In this document: positions 1 through 14,076 of the stretch, piece after piece | How positions within the stretch are numbered: position 1 is the first letter of the stretch | Layout of the letters: the number at the start of each line of letters is the position of its first letter | Assembly: GCA_028289545.1 (NCBI GenBank) | Contig: JANQPG010000082.1 | Span: forward strand, 16,485 to 80,484 | Direction of reading: 5' to 3' | DNA length: 64,000 nt | Origin: Woeseiaceae bacterium | GTDB taxonomy: Bacteria > Pseudomonadota > Gammaproteobacteria > Steroidobacterales > Woeseiaceae | Position numbers and translations under genes: made by a program | The notes under the pieces: generated by a model | The model's input: only the letters and a program-made list of their open reading frames with translations | Databases searched by the model: none | Told to the model about the DNA's origin: nothing

Positions 1-1
1 G

Positions 2-619
2 CTGCTCCTCGGGCGGGCACGAAACCCCGAAGAGGAACGGCGTTCGCTCACGATCATCGATCGCGAGTCCCGCCGCCTTTCTCACCTGGTCGAGAACGTG
101 CTGCGCATCTCGAAAGTTTCCGACGAGATACAGCTGGACTCTGGACAGGAAGCGCTCAAGCCGCTGCTCGAAGACATCGCTGCTACAGCACAGTCGATCC
201 ATCCGACAGTGACGGTACAGCTATCCGTTGCCGGCGAGCCTGAAGCGTGGATCGACAGGAACGCACTGCGCCAGGTGGTGATCAACTTGCTCGATAACGC
301 GATCAAGTACGGCCCGGACGGGCAGACGGTCACCGTCACTGCAGCGGGGAACGACGAGACCGCAACCTTGGCCGTCGAGGACCAGGGGCCGGGCATTCCA
401 GAGTCCGAGCGCAAGCGCGTCTGGAGCACGTTTTACCGACTCGGTCGCGAACGGGACACGGCCATTGGTGGCACCGGCATCGGTCTCGCCGTCGTGCGCA
501 AGCTGATCAAAGCCATGCGCGGCGAGTGCCGTATCGAGACACCCCAGTCCGGGCTTGGCACCCGGGTTGTCATCGAACTCCCCGCACACGCCCCGTCAGG
601 ACCCGGCAACGATGAATAG
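2..619 (+). CDS. Sensor histidine kinase, C-terminal part (cut by window start)
   Basis: The open frame runs in from the window edge, so the N-terminal sensor region and the phospho-accepting histidine are not visible. What remains starts in the second helix of the dimerisation domain (RRLSHLVENVLRIS) and continues into a complete HATPase_c domain: N-box NLLDNAIKYG, G1 box DQGPGIPE and G2 box GTGIGLAVV. It autophosphorylates with ATP and passes the phosphate to a response regulator, almost certainly the next gene, whose ATG lies 8 bases before this stop codon. The signal sensed cannot be told from this fragment. Confidence 0.93.
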   Translation: MLLGRARNPEEERRSLTIIDRESRRLSHLVENVLRISKVSDEIQLDSGQEALKPLLEDIAATAQSIHPTVTVQLSVAGEPEAWIDRNALRQVVINLLDNAIKYGPDGQTVTVTAAGNDETATLAVEDQGPGIPESERKRVWSTFYRLGRERDTAIGGTGIGLAVVRKLIKAMRGECRIETPQSGLGTRVVIELPAHAPSGPGNDE

Positions 620-1331
620 CGAAGCCCGCATCCTGGTCATCGAGGACAACGACGACCTCGCCTTCGGCCTGCAAACCAACCTGGAGGTTCAGGGCTACCG
701 AGTGGCGTTGGCGAGCGACGGCGCGATTGGCCTCGACAAGGCGCTCAAAGACGCGCCGGACATGATCATCCTCGACGTCATGTTGCCCAAGCTCAACGGC
801 CTCGATCTCCTACGTCGTTTTCGCCGCAGCGATCGATCCACACCGGTCCTGCTGTTAACCGCCAAAGGCAACGAAGTCGACAAGGTATCCGGGCTGCGGC
901 TCGGCGCTGACGACTACGTCACCAAACCGTTTGCTTTGATGGAGCTGATGGCCCGGGTCGAGGCGTTGCTAAGGCGCGCCGGCATCCGTTCGGCCTCCGA
1001 AACGGCGCACTACGAATTCGGCGGTATACGCGTCGATACCGGCACCCGGCAGGTGCTTCGCGACGGTGCGGCCGTCGACCTCACACCAAAAGAGTACGGA
1101 CTTCTGGTTGCTCTCCTGAGGCGCGACGGCGCTGTGGCGTCACGGGTCGAACTGATGAAAGAGGTCTGGGGGCATACCTCCGCAATCATTAGCCGAACCG
1201 TCGACACACACGTAGCCGAGCTGCGGCGGAAACTGGAGGCCGACCCTGCACACCCTTCGTACATATTGACGATCCGCAAAGCCGGCTATCGGTTGGTATT
1301 GCCGATACGGGAGCATGACGCCCGAAACTGA
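612..1331 (+). CDS. OmpR/PhoB-family response regulator
   Basis: A 239-residue two-domain regulator. The receiver domain (about 1-120) has the acidic pair near residues 11-12, phospho-acceptor D55 in the IILDVMLP strand, T83 and K105 (VTKPF). The C-terminal winged-helix domain (about 145-235) has the DLTPKEYGLL and SRTVDTHVAELRRKL segments typical of OmpR-type DNA binding. The ATG at 612 overlaps the kinase stop and aligns with the family N-terminus; an earlier in-frame ATG at 555 would add 19 unlike residues inside the kinase gene. Target genes are unknown. Confidence 0.95.
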   Translation: MNSEARILVIEDNDDLAFGLQTNLEVQGYRVALASDGAIGLDKALKDAPDMIILDVMLPKLNGLDLLRRFRRSDRSTPVLLLTAKGNEVDKVSGLRLGADDYVTKPFALMELMARVEALLRRAGIRSASETAHYEFGGIRVDTGTRQVLRDGAAVDLTPKEYGLLVALLRRDGAVASRVELMKEVWGHTSAIISRTVDTHVAELRRKLEADPAHPSYILTIRKAGYRLVLPIREHDARN

Positions 1332-1363
1332 ATCGGGACCGACTCGTCTCGCGGCTTTCGCCG

Positions 1364-1882
1364 TCACGGCGTTGGCAGGTTCGATCGAATGAGTTCCGCC
1401 GTTCTTACCAGTTGTTCCACGGAAACCTGGACTCGCTCGCGTCGTTGGGCATCTCCGCTCGGATCGTGTCGCGTGCCTCGCGGACGCCCGGCGCCTTCAA
1501 AAGTCGCGAGCTGAGGCGGGCCTACTCCCCAGTCGCTTCCCTTCTGACGGGGAACGACGTGAAAATGGAAGTGTGGCGTCTCCTGCCCGCTGTACACGCC
1601 GTTGTTTTGAAACGTGAGTACGCCGAGCGGACTGAACGTTTCTACGAGAGCATGAGCGACCCTCTTTGCCGAAACACTGACCGCGTTGCTTTCCTCGTCG
1701 GAAAGATCGAGCAAGGTCGCCACATGTCGGCGCGTAATGACGCAACACTGCCCGATTTCAAACTGCCAGGGGTTGATCACCGTCAGGGTCAGATCGCCCT
1801 CGTCAATGACTGCCCACTTCTCTTCGCGACCAGCGATTCCTTCGCACAAATCACACGGATCTCTTACTGGAAGTTCGATCAT
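1364..1882 (-). CDS. HIT-family protein (histidine-triad hydrolase/transferase)
   Basis: A 172-residue protein with the HxHxH histidine triad at H104, H106 and H108 (HFHFHVV). HIT proteins hydrolyse or transfer nucleoside-phosphate bonds, using the middle histidine as nucleophile. An N-terminal CDLC motif (C10, C13) with H53 could bind zinc, as in several HIT proteins. The ATG at 1882 is chosen because a GGAGAAGG ribosome site lies just upstream; the frame stays open further upstream but that part does not look like the family. Convergent with the response regulator, 32 bases apart. The substrate is not predictable from sequence. Confidence 0.85.
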   Translation of the reverse strand: MIELPVRDPCDLCEGIAGREEKWAVIDEGDLTLTVINPWQFEIGQCCVITRRHVATLLDLSDEESNAVSVSAKRVAHALVETFSPLGVLTFQNNGVYSGQETPHFHFHVVPRQKGSDWGVGPPQLATFEGAGRPRGTRHDPSGDAQRRERVQVSVEQLVRTAELIRSNLPTP

Positions 1883-1967
1883 TCGCCTTCTCCGAATCCC
1901 GCCACTATTCGGGCCGAGCGCGCATACTGAGTCCGTTTCGGCTAAGCAGCAGACATCTCGGTGCCGG

Positions 1968-2267
1968 TCAGGACTCTGCCCAGGGTAGCGGAAACAGGTA
2001 ATCCGGAAGGAACCCCAGATGCACGTGAAACTCGAATTCCTCGCCGTTTTCACCTTGTGCTACACCAACCGCGTAGGCGTGCATAACCGACTTGGGCCCT
2101 ATCGTCGAGTGTCGCTTCAGTGCGTCGATCCGAATCTCTGATCCGGCCTCGAGAAAACCACGATCAGACATACCAGGACAAGATCGAGGAACGGTACCGA
2201 CGTATCGGTTCAGTAGTTTGACGGATGGTAAAGATCTGTGTGCCCGGTCGTCAACGCAGATGAGCAT
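1968..2267 (-). CDS. Hypothetical protein, 99 aa (uncertain gene)
   Basis: An unrecognised frame whose C-terminal two thirds looks protein-like, with alternating polar and hydrophobic residues and an aromatic/proline-rich end (LGFLPDYLFPLPW). The start is unclear: ATG at 2267 gives 99 residues and ATG at 2171 gives 67; neither has a strong ribosome site. It lies in a patch visibly less GC-rich than the flanking genes. No gene was seen in the 2268-2433 spacer. The opposite strand also has an open frame here, so the coding assignment is tentative. Confidence 0.3.
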   Translation of the reverse strand: MLICVDDRAHRSLPSVKLLNRYVGTVPRSCPGMSDRGFLEAGSEIRIDALKRHSTIGPKSVMHAYAVGVAQGENGEEFEFHVHLGFLPDYLFPLPWAES

Positions 2268-2433
2268 GGTCGTTACCCGTGGCGTCCCAGTTGAGCATCG
2301 CGATCAGCGCCTAGAACACGGCATCAGTCATTGTTTGTTGTCTCCGAGAGCAAGAAGTGCAGGTGACCGCAATGACTCACAGGCAGCGAGTATAGCCGAC
2401 TTCGAGCCTGAGGCTCGATCCGGCCACGAGCCG

Positions 2434-2841
2434 TTACTCAAGATGTGAATACGGAAACGCTCGATCTCCGATGATTACCCTGATGCACTCGGCATCCGTG
2501 ATACCCATTGCCCTACTCAGGTACAGGGCATTCGGAAGCACCCAGTAGGGCGAGTCCGGGTCGAACGGAGCGCTTGAGCGAGACATGTTGTAGAGAGTCT
2601 TCGCGCAAATCTCCTCAAACAGGTACTGACACGCCTTTGCCCTGCTCCCTGCTTCCTCAGCCGCTAGAGTCTTCTTTCTTATTTCATGAAACAGTGCGTG
2701 CGCCTTCGGCCAGGTCGTAGAATCCCGGACCATGTGTTTGATTTGCGTCAGTGACGACCTGTCTTCACAGTGAGGCTCGAAAAGCTCGATCAGGCACCAG
2801 ATATCGTCGAGAATTCGACTTCCGTAGTTCAATGGCAGCAC
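2434..2841 (-). CDS. Hypothetical protein, 135 aa
   Basis: A predicted cytoplasmic, largely helical protein (GTG start, residues MLPLNYGSRIL onward) with six cysteines and no signal peptide or membrane segment. I do not recognise the family. The composition (helices rich in E, K, A and L, with a regular hydrophobic spacing) is more protein-like than the opposite-strand frames. It sits downstream of the cystathionine lyase gene on the same strand, in the less GC-rich patch, with a weak ribosome site. It may be an accessory gene. Confidence 0.5.
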   Translation of the reverse strand: MLPLNYGSRILDDIWCLIELFEPHCEDRSSLTQIKHMVRDSTTWPKAHALFHEIRKKTLAAEEAGSRAKACQYLFEEICAKTLYNMSRSSAPFDPDSPYWVLPNALYLSRAMGITDAECIRVIIGDRAFPYSHLE

Positions 2842-2899
2842 CTCGTGTGGCTTGCGGATCGCCTTTGGCCCAGGTTAGAAACGCCGCCCGGGCAAACGG

Positions 2900-4069
2900 C
2901 TAGGTCGCCTGCGCCAGCGCATAGTCGAGATCAGCAAGCAAATCGTCGAGATCCTCGATACCCACCGATAGTCGAATGAGCTGGTCGCTGATACCAAGTT
3001 CTTTGCGGCGCGCCGGCGGTACCGACGCATGGGTCATGATGCCGGGATGGTCGACGAGGCTTTCCACGCCGCCCAGGCTTTCGGCCAGCGCAAACAGTTC
3101 CGTGCTCTCCAGAAACCGGCGTGCGTTGTCGATGCCGCCCTTGATAAAGAACGTCACAATCCCGCCCCCGCCCGTCATCTGGCTGGACGCCAGCGCGTGC
3201 TGCGGGTGTGAACTCAGGCCGGGGTACAGCACGCTCTCGACCCGCGAATCGGACTCCAGCCAGCCGGCAATCGCCGACGCGCTCTGGACGTGCCGCTGCA
3301 TGCGCACGTCCAGCGTCTTTACGCCGCGCAGCGCCAGGAAACTATCGAATGGTCCGGCAACCGCCCCGGCCGAGTTCTGCAAGTAGGCGAGGCGCTCGGC
3401 AAGATCCTCGTTCGCCGTCACGGCCACGCCGCCAACGATGTCCGAATGTCCGTTCAGATACTTGGTCGCCGAGTGCATGACGATGTCGGCGCCGAGTTCG
3501 AGCGGCCGTTGTAGGTAGGGCGTAGCGAAGGTGTTGTCAGCGACGAACAGCAGCCCGTTCGCTTTTGCAAAATCCGCGAGCGCGGCGAGGTCGACAATCT
3601 TCAGGAGCGGGTTGCTCGGGCTTTCGACCCACACCATCCGGGTCTCGGGCCTGAGCGCCGATTCGACGGCGCCGGGTTGCGTCATGTCGACAAAGCTGAA
3701 GTCAAGATTGGCGCTGCGTTTGCGCACGCCCTCGAACAGGCGCCGCGAGCCACCGTACAGATCGTCGAGCGCAATGACGTGGCTGCCGCTGTCGATCAGC
3801 TCCAGTATCGTCGCTATCGCGGCCATGCCCGAGGCAAACGCAAAACCGTGGCTGCCTGATTCCAGGTCCGCAATGCAGCGCTCCCACGCCATGCGCGTCG
3901 GGTTTTGTGTCCGCGAATACTCGTAGCCCTGATGCTCGCCGGGACTCGACTGCACGTAGGTGGAGGTGGCGTAAATGGGCGGCATGATAGCGCCGGTGCT
4001 GGGGTCGGGAGACTGCCCGCCGTGAATCGTGCGGGTAGCAAAGCCGTGTTTCTTCTTGCTGTCTGTCAT
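2900..4069 (-). CDS. Cystathionine gamma-lyase / gamma-synthase (trans-sulfuration PLP enzyme)
   Basis: A 389-residue Cys/Met-metabolism PLP enzyme, full length for the family. The cofactor lysine is K203 in HSATKYLNGH; the phosphate-binding SGMAAI segment is at about 80-85 and the conserved tyrosine/arginine stretch YEYSRTQNPT at about 49-58. Gamma-lyase (cystathionine to cysteine) and gamma-synthase (O-succinylhomoserine plus cysteine to cystathionine) cannot be separated by eye. Its position 10 bases after a cystathionine beta-synthase gene favours the lyase and reverse trans-sulfuration (homocysteine to cysteine). Confidence 0.88.
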   Translation of the reverse strand: MTDSKKKHGFATRTIHGGQSPDPSTGAIMPPIYATSTYVQSSPGEHQGYEYSRTQNPTRMAWERCIADLESGSHGFAFASGMAAIATILELIDSGSHVIALDDLYGGSRRLFEGVRKRSANLDFSFVDMTQPGAVESALRPETRMVWVESPSNPLLKIVDLAALADFAKANGLLFVADNTFATPYLQRPLELGADIVMHSATKYLNGHSDIVGGVAVTANEDLAERLAYLQNSAGAVAGPFDSFLALRGVKTLDVRMQRHVQSASAIAGWLESDSRVESVLYPGLSSHPQHALASSQMTGGGGIVTFFIKGGIDNARRFLESTELFALAESLGGVESLVDHPGIMTHASVPPARRKELGISDQLIRLSVGIEDLDDLLADLDYALAQAT

Positions 4070-4079
4070 GGTGTCGATC

Positions 4080-5441
4080 TCACATCTGCCGGCGCAGGTA
4101 GTTGAGCACGTCCGAGCGCGTAATCAGGCCGAGGAACCGCTCGCCGTCCATGATCGCCGCGTACGGCTGAACGTGCAGCATCGCAACGAGGTTGTTGGTT
4201 GTCGTCGACTTGTCGAGCTTGATGAACGCCGATTCCATGGCGTCCGCCACCGGCGAGTTCATGAGTTCCGGCTTGCCGAACACGAACTGAATGATGGCGT
4301 CTTCCGTCACGACGCCGACCAGGCGACCATCCTCCATGACGGGCAGCTGCGAGAATCCGGCGTTTCGCAGCCGATTGTGCGCTGTTGTCAGAACGTCCGT
4401 CGGCCCGACGGTAATCGTCGCCCGCTCATCGTGCAGTCGACCAATCAAATCGCGCAGATCGCCGTGCTGCTCTCGCTCGATGAAGCCCTGATCCTCCATC
4501 CAGAAATCGTTGTACAGTTTGGACAAATACTTGTTGCCTGTATCGCAGGCAAAACTGACAACCGTTTTCGGTTCGGTTTGCTCGCGGCAATACTTGAGCG
4601 CTGCCGCAAGCAGCGTACCTGACGAAGAGCCGGCCAGGAGCCCCTCTTTGCGTAACAGCTCGCGCGCCGCGGCGAACGACTCGGCATCGCTGATGGCGTA
4701 GCCGCGAACGAGCTTGCTGAAATCGGCAATCGACGGGATGAAGTCTTCGCCGATACCCTCGACAAGCCAGCTGCTGCCCTCGTTGAGCTCGCCTTTATTG
4801 ATGTAGTCCGCGAGGACCGAACCCACCGGGTCGGCCAGTATCAGGTCCACGTGCGGCGCATGTTCCGCAAGGTACTTGCCCAGACCGGTCACGGTGCCGC
4901 TGGAACCGACGCCAAGCACAATCGCATCCAGCTCGCCATTGAGTTCTTCGACGATCTCCGGCCCGGTCGTCAGCTCGTGCGCCAACGGGTTGTCGGGGTT
5001 GCCGAACTGATTGATGAAATAGGCGCCCTGCTCCTCGGCAATCCGCTTGCCGAGGTCCTGATAGTATTCGGGGTGCCCTTTGCCAACATCGGAGCGCGTC
5101 AGCACAACCTCTGCGCCCATTGCGCGCAGATTGAAGATTTTCTCCTGGCTCATCTTGTCGGGCAGCACGAGCACCAGCCGGTAGCCCTTTTGCGCCGCTA
5201 CGAGCGCCAGACCCAGCCCCGTGTTACCGGCGGTCGCTTCGACAATCGTGTCCCCGGGTTTGATGTCGCCGCGCCGCTCGGCTTCGCCGATCATCGAAAC
5301 GCCAATGCGGTCCTTGATGGAACCGCCGGGATTCATGAGTTCGAGCTTGAGCAGGAGGCGGCACGGCCCGGTGTCCAGACGACTGATTTCGAGCATCGGG
5401 GTGTGCCCCACCATGTCGAGAACGTTGGAGTAAATGGCCAT
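4080..5441 (-). CDS. Cystathionine beta-synthase with C-terminal CBS pair
   Basis: A 453-residue protein: a PLP beta-replacement catalytic domain (about 1-325) followed by two CBS modules (about 335-453, FSQLPVMEDGRLVGVV and ERFLGLITRSDVL). The cofactor lysine is K43 in GGSIKDR; the AGNTGLGLAL loop binds the substrate carboxylate. It condenses homocysteine with serine to cystathionine. There is no N-terminal heme region as in animal enzymes. The CBS pair may sense an adenosyl ligand such as SAM, which is inferred from the family. ATG at 5441 is chosen over upstream in-frame starts because the family begins at this point. First gene of a two-gene operon, divergent from prmC. Confidence 0.9.
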   Translation of the reverse strand: MAIYSNVLDMVGHTPMLEISRLDTGPCRLLLKLELMNPGGSIKDRIGVSMIGEAERRGDIKPGDTIVEATAGNTGLGLALVAAQKGYRLVLVLPDKMSQEKIFNLRAMGAEVVLTRSDVGKGHPEYYQDLGKRIAEEQGAYFINQFGNPDNPLAHELTTGPEIVEELNGELDAIVLGVGSSGTVTGLGKYLAEHAPHVDLILADPVGSVLADYINKGELNEGSSWLVEGIGEDFIPSIADFSKLVRGYAISDAESFAAARELLRKEGLLAGSSSGTLLAAALKYCREQTEPKTVVSFACDTGNKYLSKLYNDFWMEDQGFIEREQHGDLRDLIGRLHDERATITVGPTDVLTTAHNRLRNAGFSQLPVMEDGRLVGVVTEDAIIQFVFGKPELMNSPVADAMESAFIKLDKSTTTNNLVAMLHVQPYAAIMDGERFLGLITRSDVLNYLRRQM

Positions 5442-5548
5442 GAGGCTTAGGATCTCGGTTAGCGGAGCCGCGAGTGTACGCAAAGCACCCATCGGATGCA
5501 CAGTAGCGACACGAAACGGCCACAGGCGGAAGACGTGAGCAACCACCC

Positions 5549-6406
5549 TTGACTGACGATCCTGGAATTCAGCGGGAAATCCGCGAGCTGACCGACGCGG
5601 TCAGCCGGCGGCTCGCTGCCGTCAGCGATTCGCCACGGCTGGAAGCCGATCTCCTGCTCGCGCGCGCCATCGACATGCCGCGCAGCTACCTGTTCGCGCA
5701 CCCGGAAGACGAACTCGACGACGGGGCGCTCGAGCGCCTCATGCACGACGTCGAGCGGCGGCTCGCGGGTGAGCCGCTGGCCTACATTACCGGCAGCAAG
5801 GAGTTCTGGTCGCTCGACCTCATGGTGACCCCGGCAACCCTGGTGCCGAGACCGGAAACCGAACGACTGGTCGAACTGGTGCTGTCCGAAACCGCACACG
5901 ATGCCCCGGTGCGCATACTGGACCTCGGCACAGGCTCCGGCGCCATTGCCCTCGCGCTGGCGCGCGAACGGCGCATTGCCGAAGTCACGGCCACTGACGT
6001 GAGCAGAGCAGCGCTCGAAGTCGCGCGCCAGAACGCCCGAGCGCTCGAGATCGACAACGTACGCTTCCTGGAAGGCTCCTGGATAGAGCCCGTCAGCGAT
6101 GAGCAATTCGATATTGTCGTCAGTAACCCGCCTTACGTCGCCGCGGGCGACAAAGCGCTCGAGAAACTCGAGCGCGAACCCCGATCGGCGCTCGTGGCCG
6201 AAGACGGCGGGCTGGCGTGTATCCTCGAACTCGCCAGAGTAGTGCCGGAGGTGCTGGCGGACGACGGCCTTTTTTTTGTCGAGCACGGCGCCGCTCAGGC
6301 GCAGGCGGTCGAGAACCTGCTGCACGACGCGGGCTGGAGAGCGATCGAGTGTTTTTGCGATTTTGCGGGCCTGCCGCGCGTCACCCGCGCAAAACGAGGC
6401 GCGTGA
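5549..6406 (+). CDS. prmC: Peptide chain release factor N5-glutamine methyltransferase
   Basis: A 285-residue SAM-dependent methyltransferase. It methylates the glutamine of the GGQ motif of release factors RF1/RF2. The N-terminal helical domain carries the PrmC signature EFWSLDLMVTPATLVPRPETE (about 85-105 in two parts). The SAM site DLGTGSG is at 125-131 and the substrate-glutamine NPPY motif at 193-196; the end, LPRVTRAK, fits PrmC better than PrmB. The only plausible start is TTG at 5549. prfA is not adjacent, unlike in E. coli. Confidence 0.87.
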   Translation: MTDDPGIQREIRELTDAVSRRLAAVSDSPRLEADLLLARAIDMPRSYLFAHPEDELDDGALERLMHDVERRLAGEPLAYITGSKEFWSLDLMVTPATLVPRPETERLVELVLSETAHDAPVRILDLGTGSGAIALALARERRIAEVTATDVSRAALEVARQNARALEIDNVRFLEGSWIEPVSDEQFDIVVSNPPYVAAGDKALEKLEREPRSALVAEDGGLACILELARVVPEVLADDGLFFVEHGAAQAQAVENLLHDAGWRAIECFCDFAGLPRVTRAKRGA

Positions 6407-6476
6407 CGGGCAATTGTGGTACAACGCACGCCCATATCAGAGAGCGGCCCGACCACAGTAGAGAGAACGAAACGCG

Positions 6477-6959
6477 ATGATTACGATCAAGACCAATCAC
6501 GGCGACATTCAGGTAACGCTGTTCGAGGACAAAGCCCCGATTACCTGCGAGAACTTCCGCCAGTACATCGAGGACGGCTTTTTCGACAACACCATCTTTC
6601 ATCGGGTCATACCCAACTTCATGATCCAGGGCGGCGGCTTCGATCCGGAGATGCAGCAGAAGAGCACGCGCCCGCCGATCAAGAACGAAGCCGACAACGG
6701 CGAAAGCAACCGCCGCGGCACACTGGCAATGGCTCGTACGATGGATATCAACAGCGCAACGGCGCAGTTTTTCATTAACCTTCGCGACAACACGTTCCTG
6801 GATCACGGCGGCCGCGATTTCGGCTATGCCGTCTTCGGGGAAGTCACCGACGGCATGGACGTCGTCGACGCCATTGCCGGCGTCGAAACCGGCAACCGCG
6901 GCGGACATCAGGACGTCCCGGTGGAGGCTGTCACGATTCTGGAGGTACGTTCGAGCTGA
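6477..6959 (+). CDS. ppiB: Peptidyl-prolyl cis-trans isomerase, cyclophilin type
   Basis: A 160-residue single-domain cytoplasmic cyclophilin, without signal peptide, catalysing proline isomerisation. The active-site segment [14 protein letters not shown] (arginine at about 41) and the FFINLRDN and FGYAVFGEV segments are intact. Length and short N-terminus match bacterial PpiB. It follows prmC by 70 bases and may be co-transcribed. Confidence 0.93.
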   Translation: MITIKTNHGDIQVTLFEDKAPITCENFRQYIEDGFFDNTIFHRVIPNFMIQGGGFDPEMQQKSTRPPIKNEADNGESNRRGTLAMARTMDINSATAQFFINLRDNTFLDHGGRDFGYAVFGEVTDGMDVVDAIAGVETGNRGGHQDVPVEAVTILEVRSS

Positions 6960-7044
6960 CGGAATCGCCCGAACACGACACCGTACGACACCCGGCTTCG
7001 ACACGCAGGGTGTCCGGCGCTCTTCGGCCCGGGGGCGGCCCGGC

Positions 7045-7992
7045 ATGTCGCTGACGGAACGTGCAAAACCGGCGTTCGTCCGGCTCCTCCAGACCGGCGC
7101 CGCGCTAACCGCCGCGTTTACCTTCGCCACGGTGTTCGACCACCTGCATCGCTATCTCGAACTGTTTTCCCACTTCAAGCTGCAGTACCTGACGGTGTCG
7201 CTGCTGCTGGCGGCGTTACTCGGCGCGCTGCGCCGGCCGCGGTTCGCCGCGCTCATGCTCGTCGCCAGCGGCGTCAACGGCGCCTACGTGCTCCCCTGGT
7301 ACACCGGCGCACCTGAGCCGGGCGACGGCGAAACGATCCGCCTGCTGCACGCCAACGTTCTGGCGCATAACGGGGACATGACGCAGCTACTCGAGCACGT
7401 CCGGAGCACCGAACCGGATCTGGTATTTGTGCAGGAGCTGACGCCTGAGCACGTCCCGATGCTCGAATCCCTGAACGGCCTTTACCCGCACCGGCTACTG
7501 GAAACACGCTACGACCCGTTCGGCCTGGGCGTCTGGTCAAAGCGACCTCTCAGGGACGCCGCGATCTTCGCACTGCCGCCGCGGGATCTTCCGAATCTGA
7601 GGTTCGAAATCGACCTGGACGGCGAGCCCGTAACGGTCTTCAGCACGCATCCCCTACCGCCGATGGGACGCGAGTTTTACGAAGACCGCAACACACAGCT
7701 TGCCGCCGTGGGGACACTGGTGGCCGCAACGCCGGGCAGCGTCATTCTGAGCGGCGATCTCAACATCTCCGTGTGGGCCAACCACTACCGCAAGCTGATT
7801 GCGGAGACGAAGCTCGTAAATGTGCGCAAAGGCTTCGGAATATTGCCGACGTGGCCGGTTTTTCTGCCGTTCGGCATGATCGCGATCGATCACACGCTGA
7901 TATCGGAAGACCTCGCCGCCGTGGACGTCCGCACGCTCCCGTCGGTCGGCTCGGATCACCTGCCGCTCTTGACGGAAATTGCCCGGCGCTGA
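7045..7992 (+). CDS. Membrane-anchored endonuclease/exonuclease/phosphatase-fold protein
   Basis: A 315-residue protein. About 90 N-terminal residues hold two to three hydrophobic segments (TGAALTAAFTFATVF, YLTVSLLLAALLGAL, MLVASGVNGAYVLPW). A complete EEP domain follows: HANV, the metal-binding glutamate in VQELTP, SGDLNIS and the catalytic SDHLPL end. The domain is probably periplasmic or at the membrane. Family members include nucleases, sphingomyelinase-like and phosphoinositide phosphatases, so the substrate is open. ATG at 7045 is preferred because the frame before it is the ppiB tail in another frame. Confidence 0.75.
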   Translation: MSLTERAKPAFVRLLQTGAALTAAFTFATVFDHLHRYLELFSHFKLQYLTVSLLLAALLGALRRPRFAALMLVASGVNGAYVLPWYTGAPEPGDGETIRLLHANVLAHNGDMTQLLEHVRSTEPDLVFVQELTPEHVPMLESLNGLYPHRLLETRYDPFGLGVWSKRPLRDAAIFALPPRDLPNLRFEIDLDGEPVTVFSTHPLPPMGREFYEDRNTQLAAVGTLVAATPGSVILSGDLNISVWANHYRKLIAETKLVNVRKGFGILPTWPVFLPFGMIAIDHTLISEDLAAVDVRTLPSVGSDHLPLLTEIARR

Positions 7993-8012
7993 GTCGGGCG
8001 CCGGAAAAAGGC

Positions 8013-8421
8013 TCAGGCCTCGGCGGGGCTTACAACCAGCGTCAACCCGTCACGGCCCTCCACTCGCACGACGTCTCCGCGGCGAATCGACCGCTCCAAC
8101 CCGGACTCGGTCCGCGCCTTCCAGGTCTCGCCGCGCACGGACACCCTTCCCGCGTTACCGTCGAAATGAGCAATCGCCGTGGCCGTTTCGGCCGGCAGGT
8201 CGTCACAGGTCTCGCGCTCGCCCGGGCCTATGCTGATTCTGGTCGGCGCCACCTTCTGCACCCCCAGCGCGACGAGCACATCGCCCACGAATATGACAAA
8301 CAGCAGGACACCCAGAAAGCCGAGCTTCTGCAGTCCGGTCAGGAGATCCAGCAGGTATGCCGTCGTGAGCCCGATCACGACGGTGCTCACGAGCATGACG
8401 CCCCACCACGCTCGGCGCGGA

Positions 8422-8432
<11 letters not shown>
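8013..8432 (-). CDS. NfeD-like membrane protein with OB-fold tail
   Basis: A 139-residue protein with two adjacent hydrophobic helices (about 10-30 and 38-60) and a C-terminal small beta domain (about 85-135, [15 protein letters not shown] and [11 protein letters not shown]) typical of NfeD. NfeD proteins usually partner with SPFH/stomatin proteins; none is visible here. The ATG lies 11 bases inside the end of metH, so the two genes are probably translationally coupled. Its role in this operon is unknown. Confidence 0.75.
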
Positions 8433-12126
<3,694 letters not shown>

Positions 12127-12136
12127 CGTCCGCTCC

Positions 12137-13917
<1,781 letters not shown>

Positions 13918-13961
13918 GGTTCCAGAGCCGCGGTGCCCGGCGGCTCGAAGCACTCTATTAA

Positions 13962-13985
13962 GATATAAGCATTTATTTATATATC
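13962..13985. promoter_or_regulatory. AT-rich imperfect dyad, candidate operator of the SahR-like regulator
   Basis: Outer half-sites GATATA and TATATC flank an AT-rich core, 45 bases before the regulator start codon. It stands out sharply in a GC-rich chromosome. Position and symmetry suit an ArsR-type autoregulatory operator that would also control metF and metH. I inferred this from symmetry and position, not from a motif match. Confidence 0.5.
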
Positions 13986-14076
13986 GAGGCGGAAAGGTTA
14001 GCACAGCGCTGTCGAGCGCGCGAGGAAAAAGATTCCAGATTCCGCGGCAAGACGGTTTGCCGAACGTAAAATATTG

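Noticed and set aside
2820..2880. tRNA-like TAGTTCAATGGCAG motif
   Set aside because: No T-arm or matching acceptor stem follows; it lies at the start of the 2434-2841 frame.
7000..7030. GACACCC/GGGTGTC stem between ppiB and the EEP-fold gene
   Set aside because: No U-tract; short stem likely to occur by chance in GC-rich DNA.
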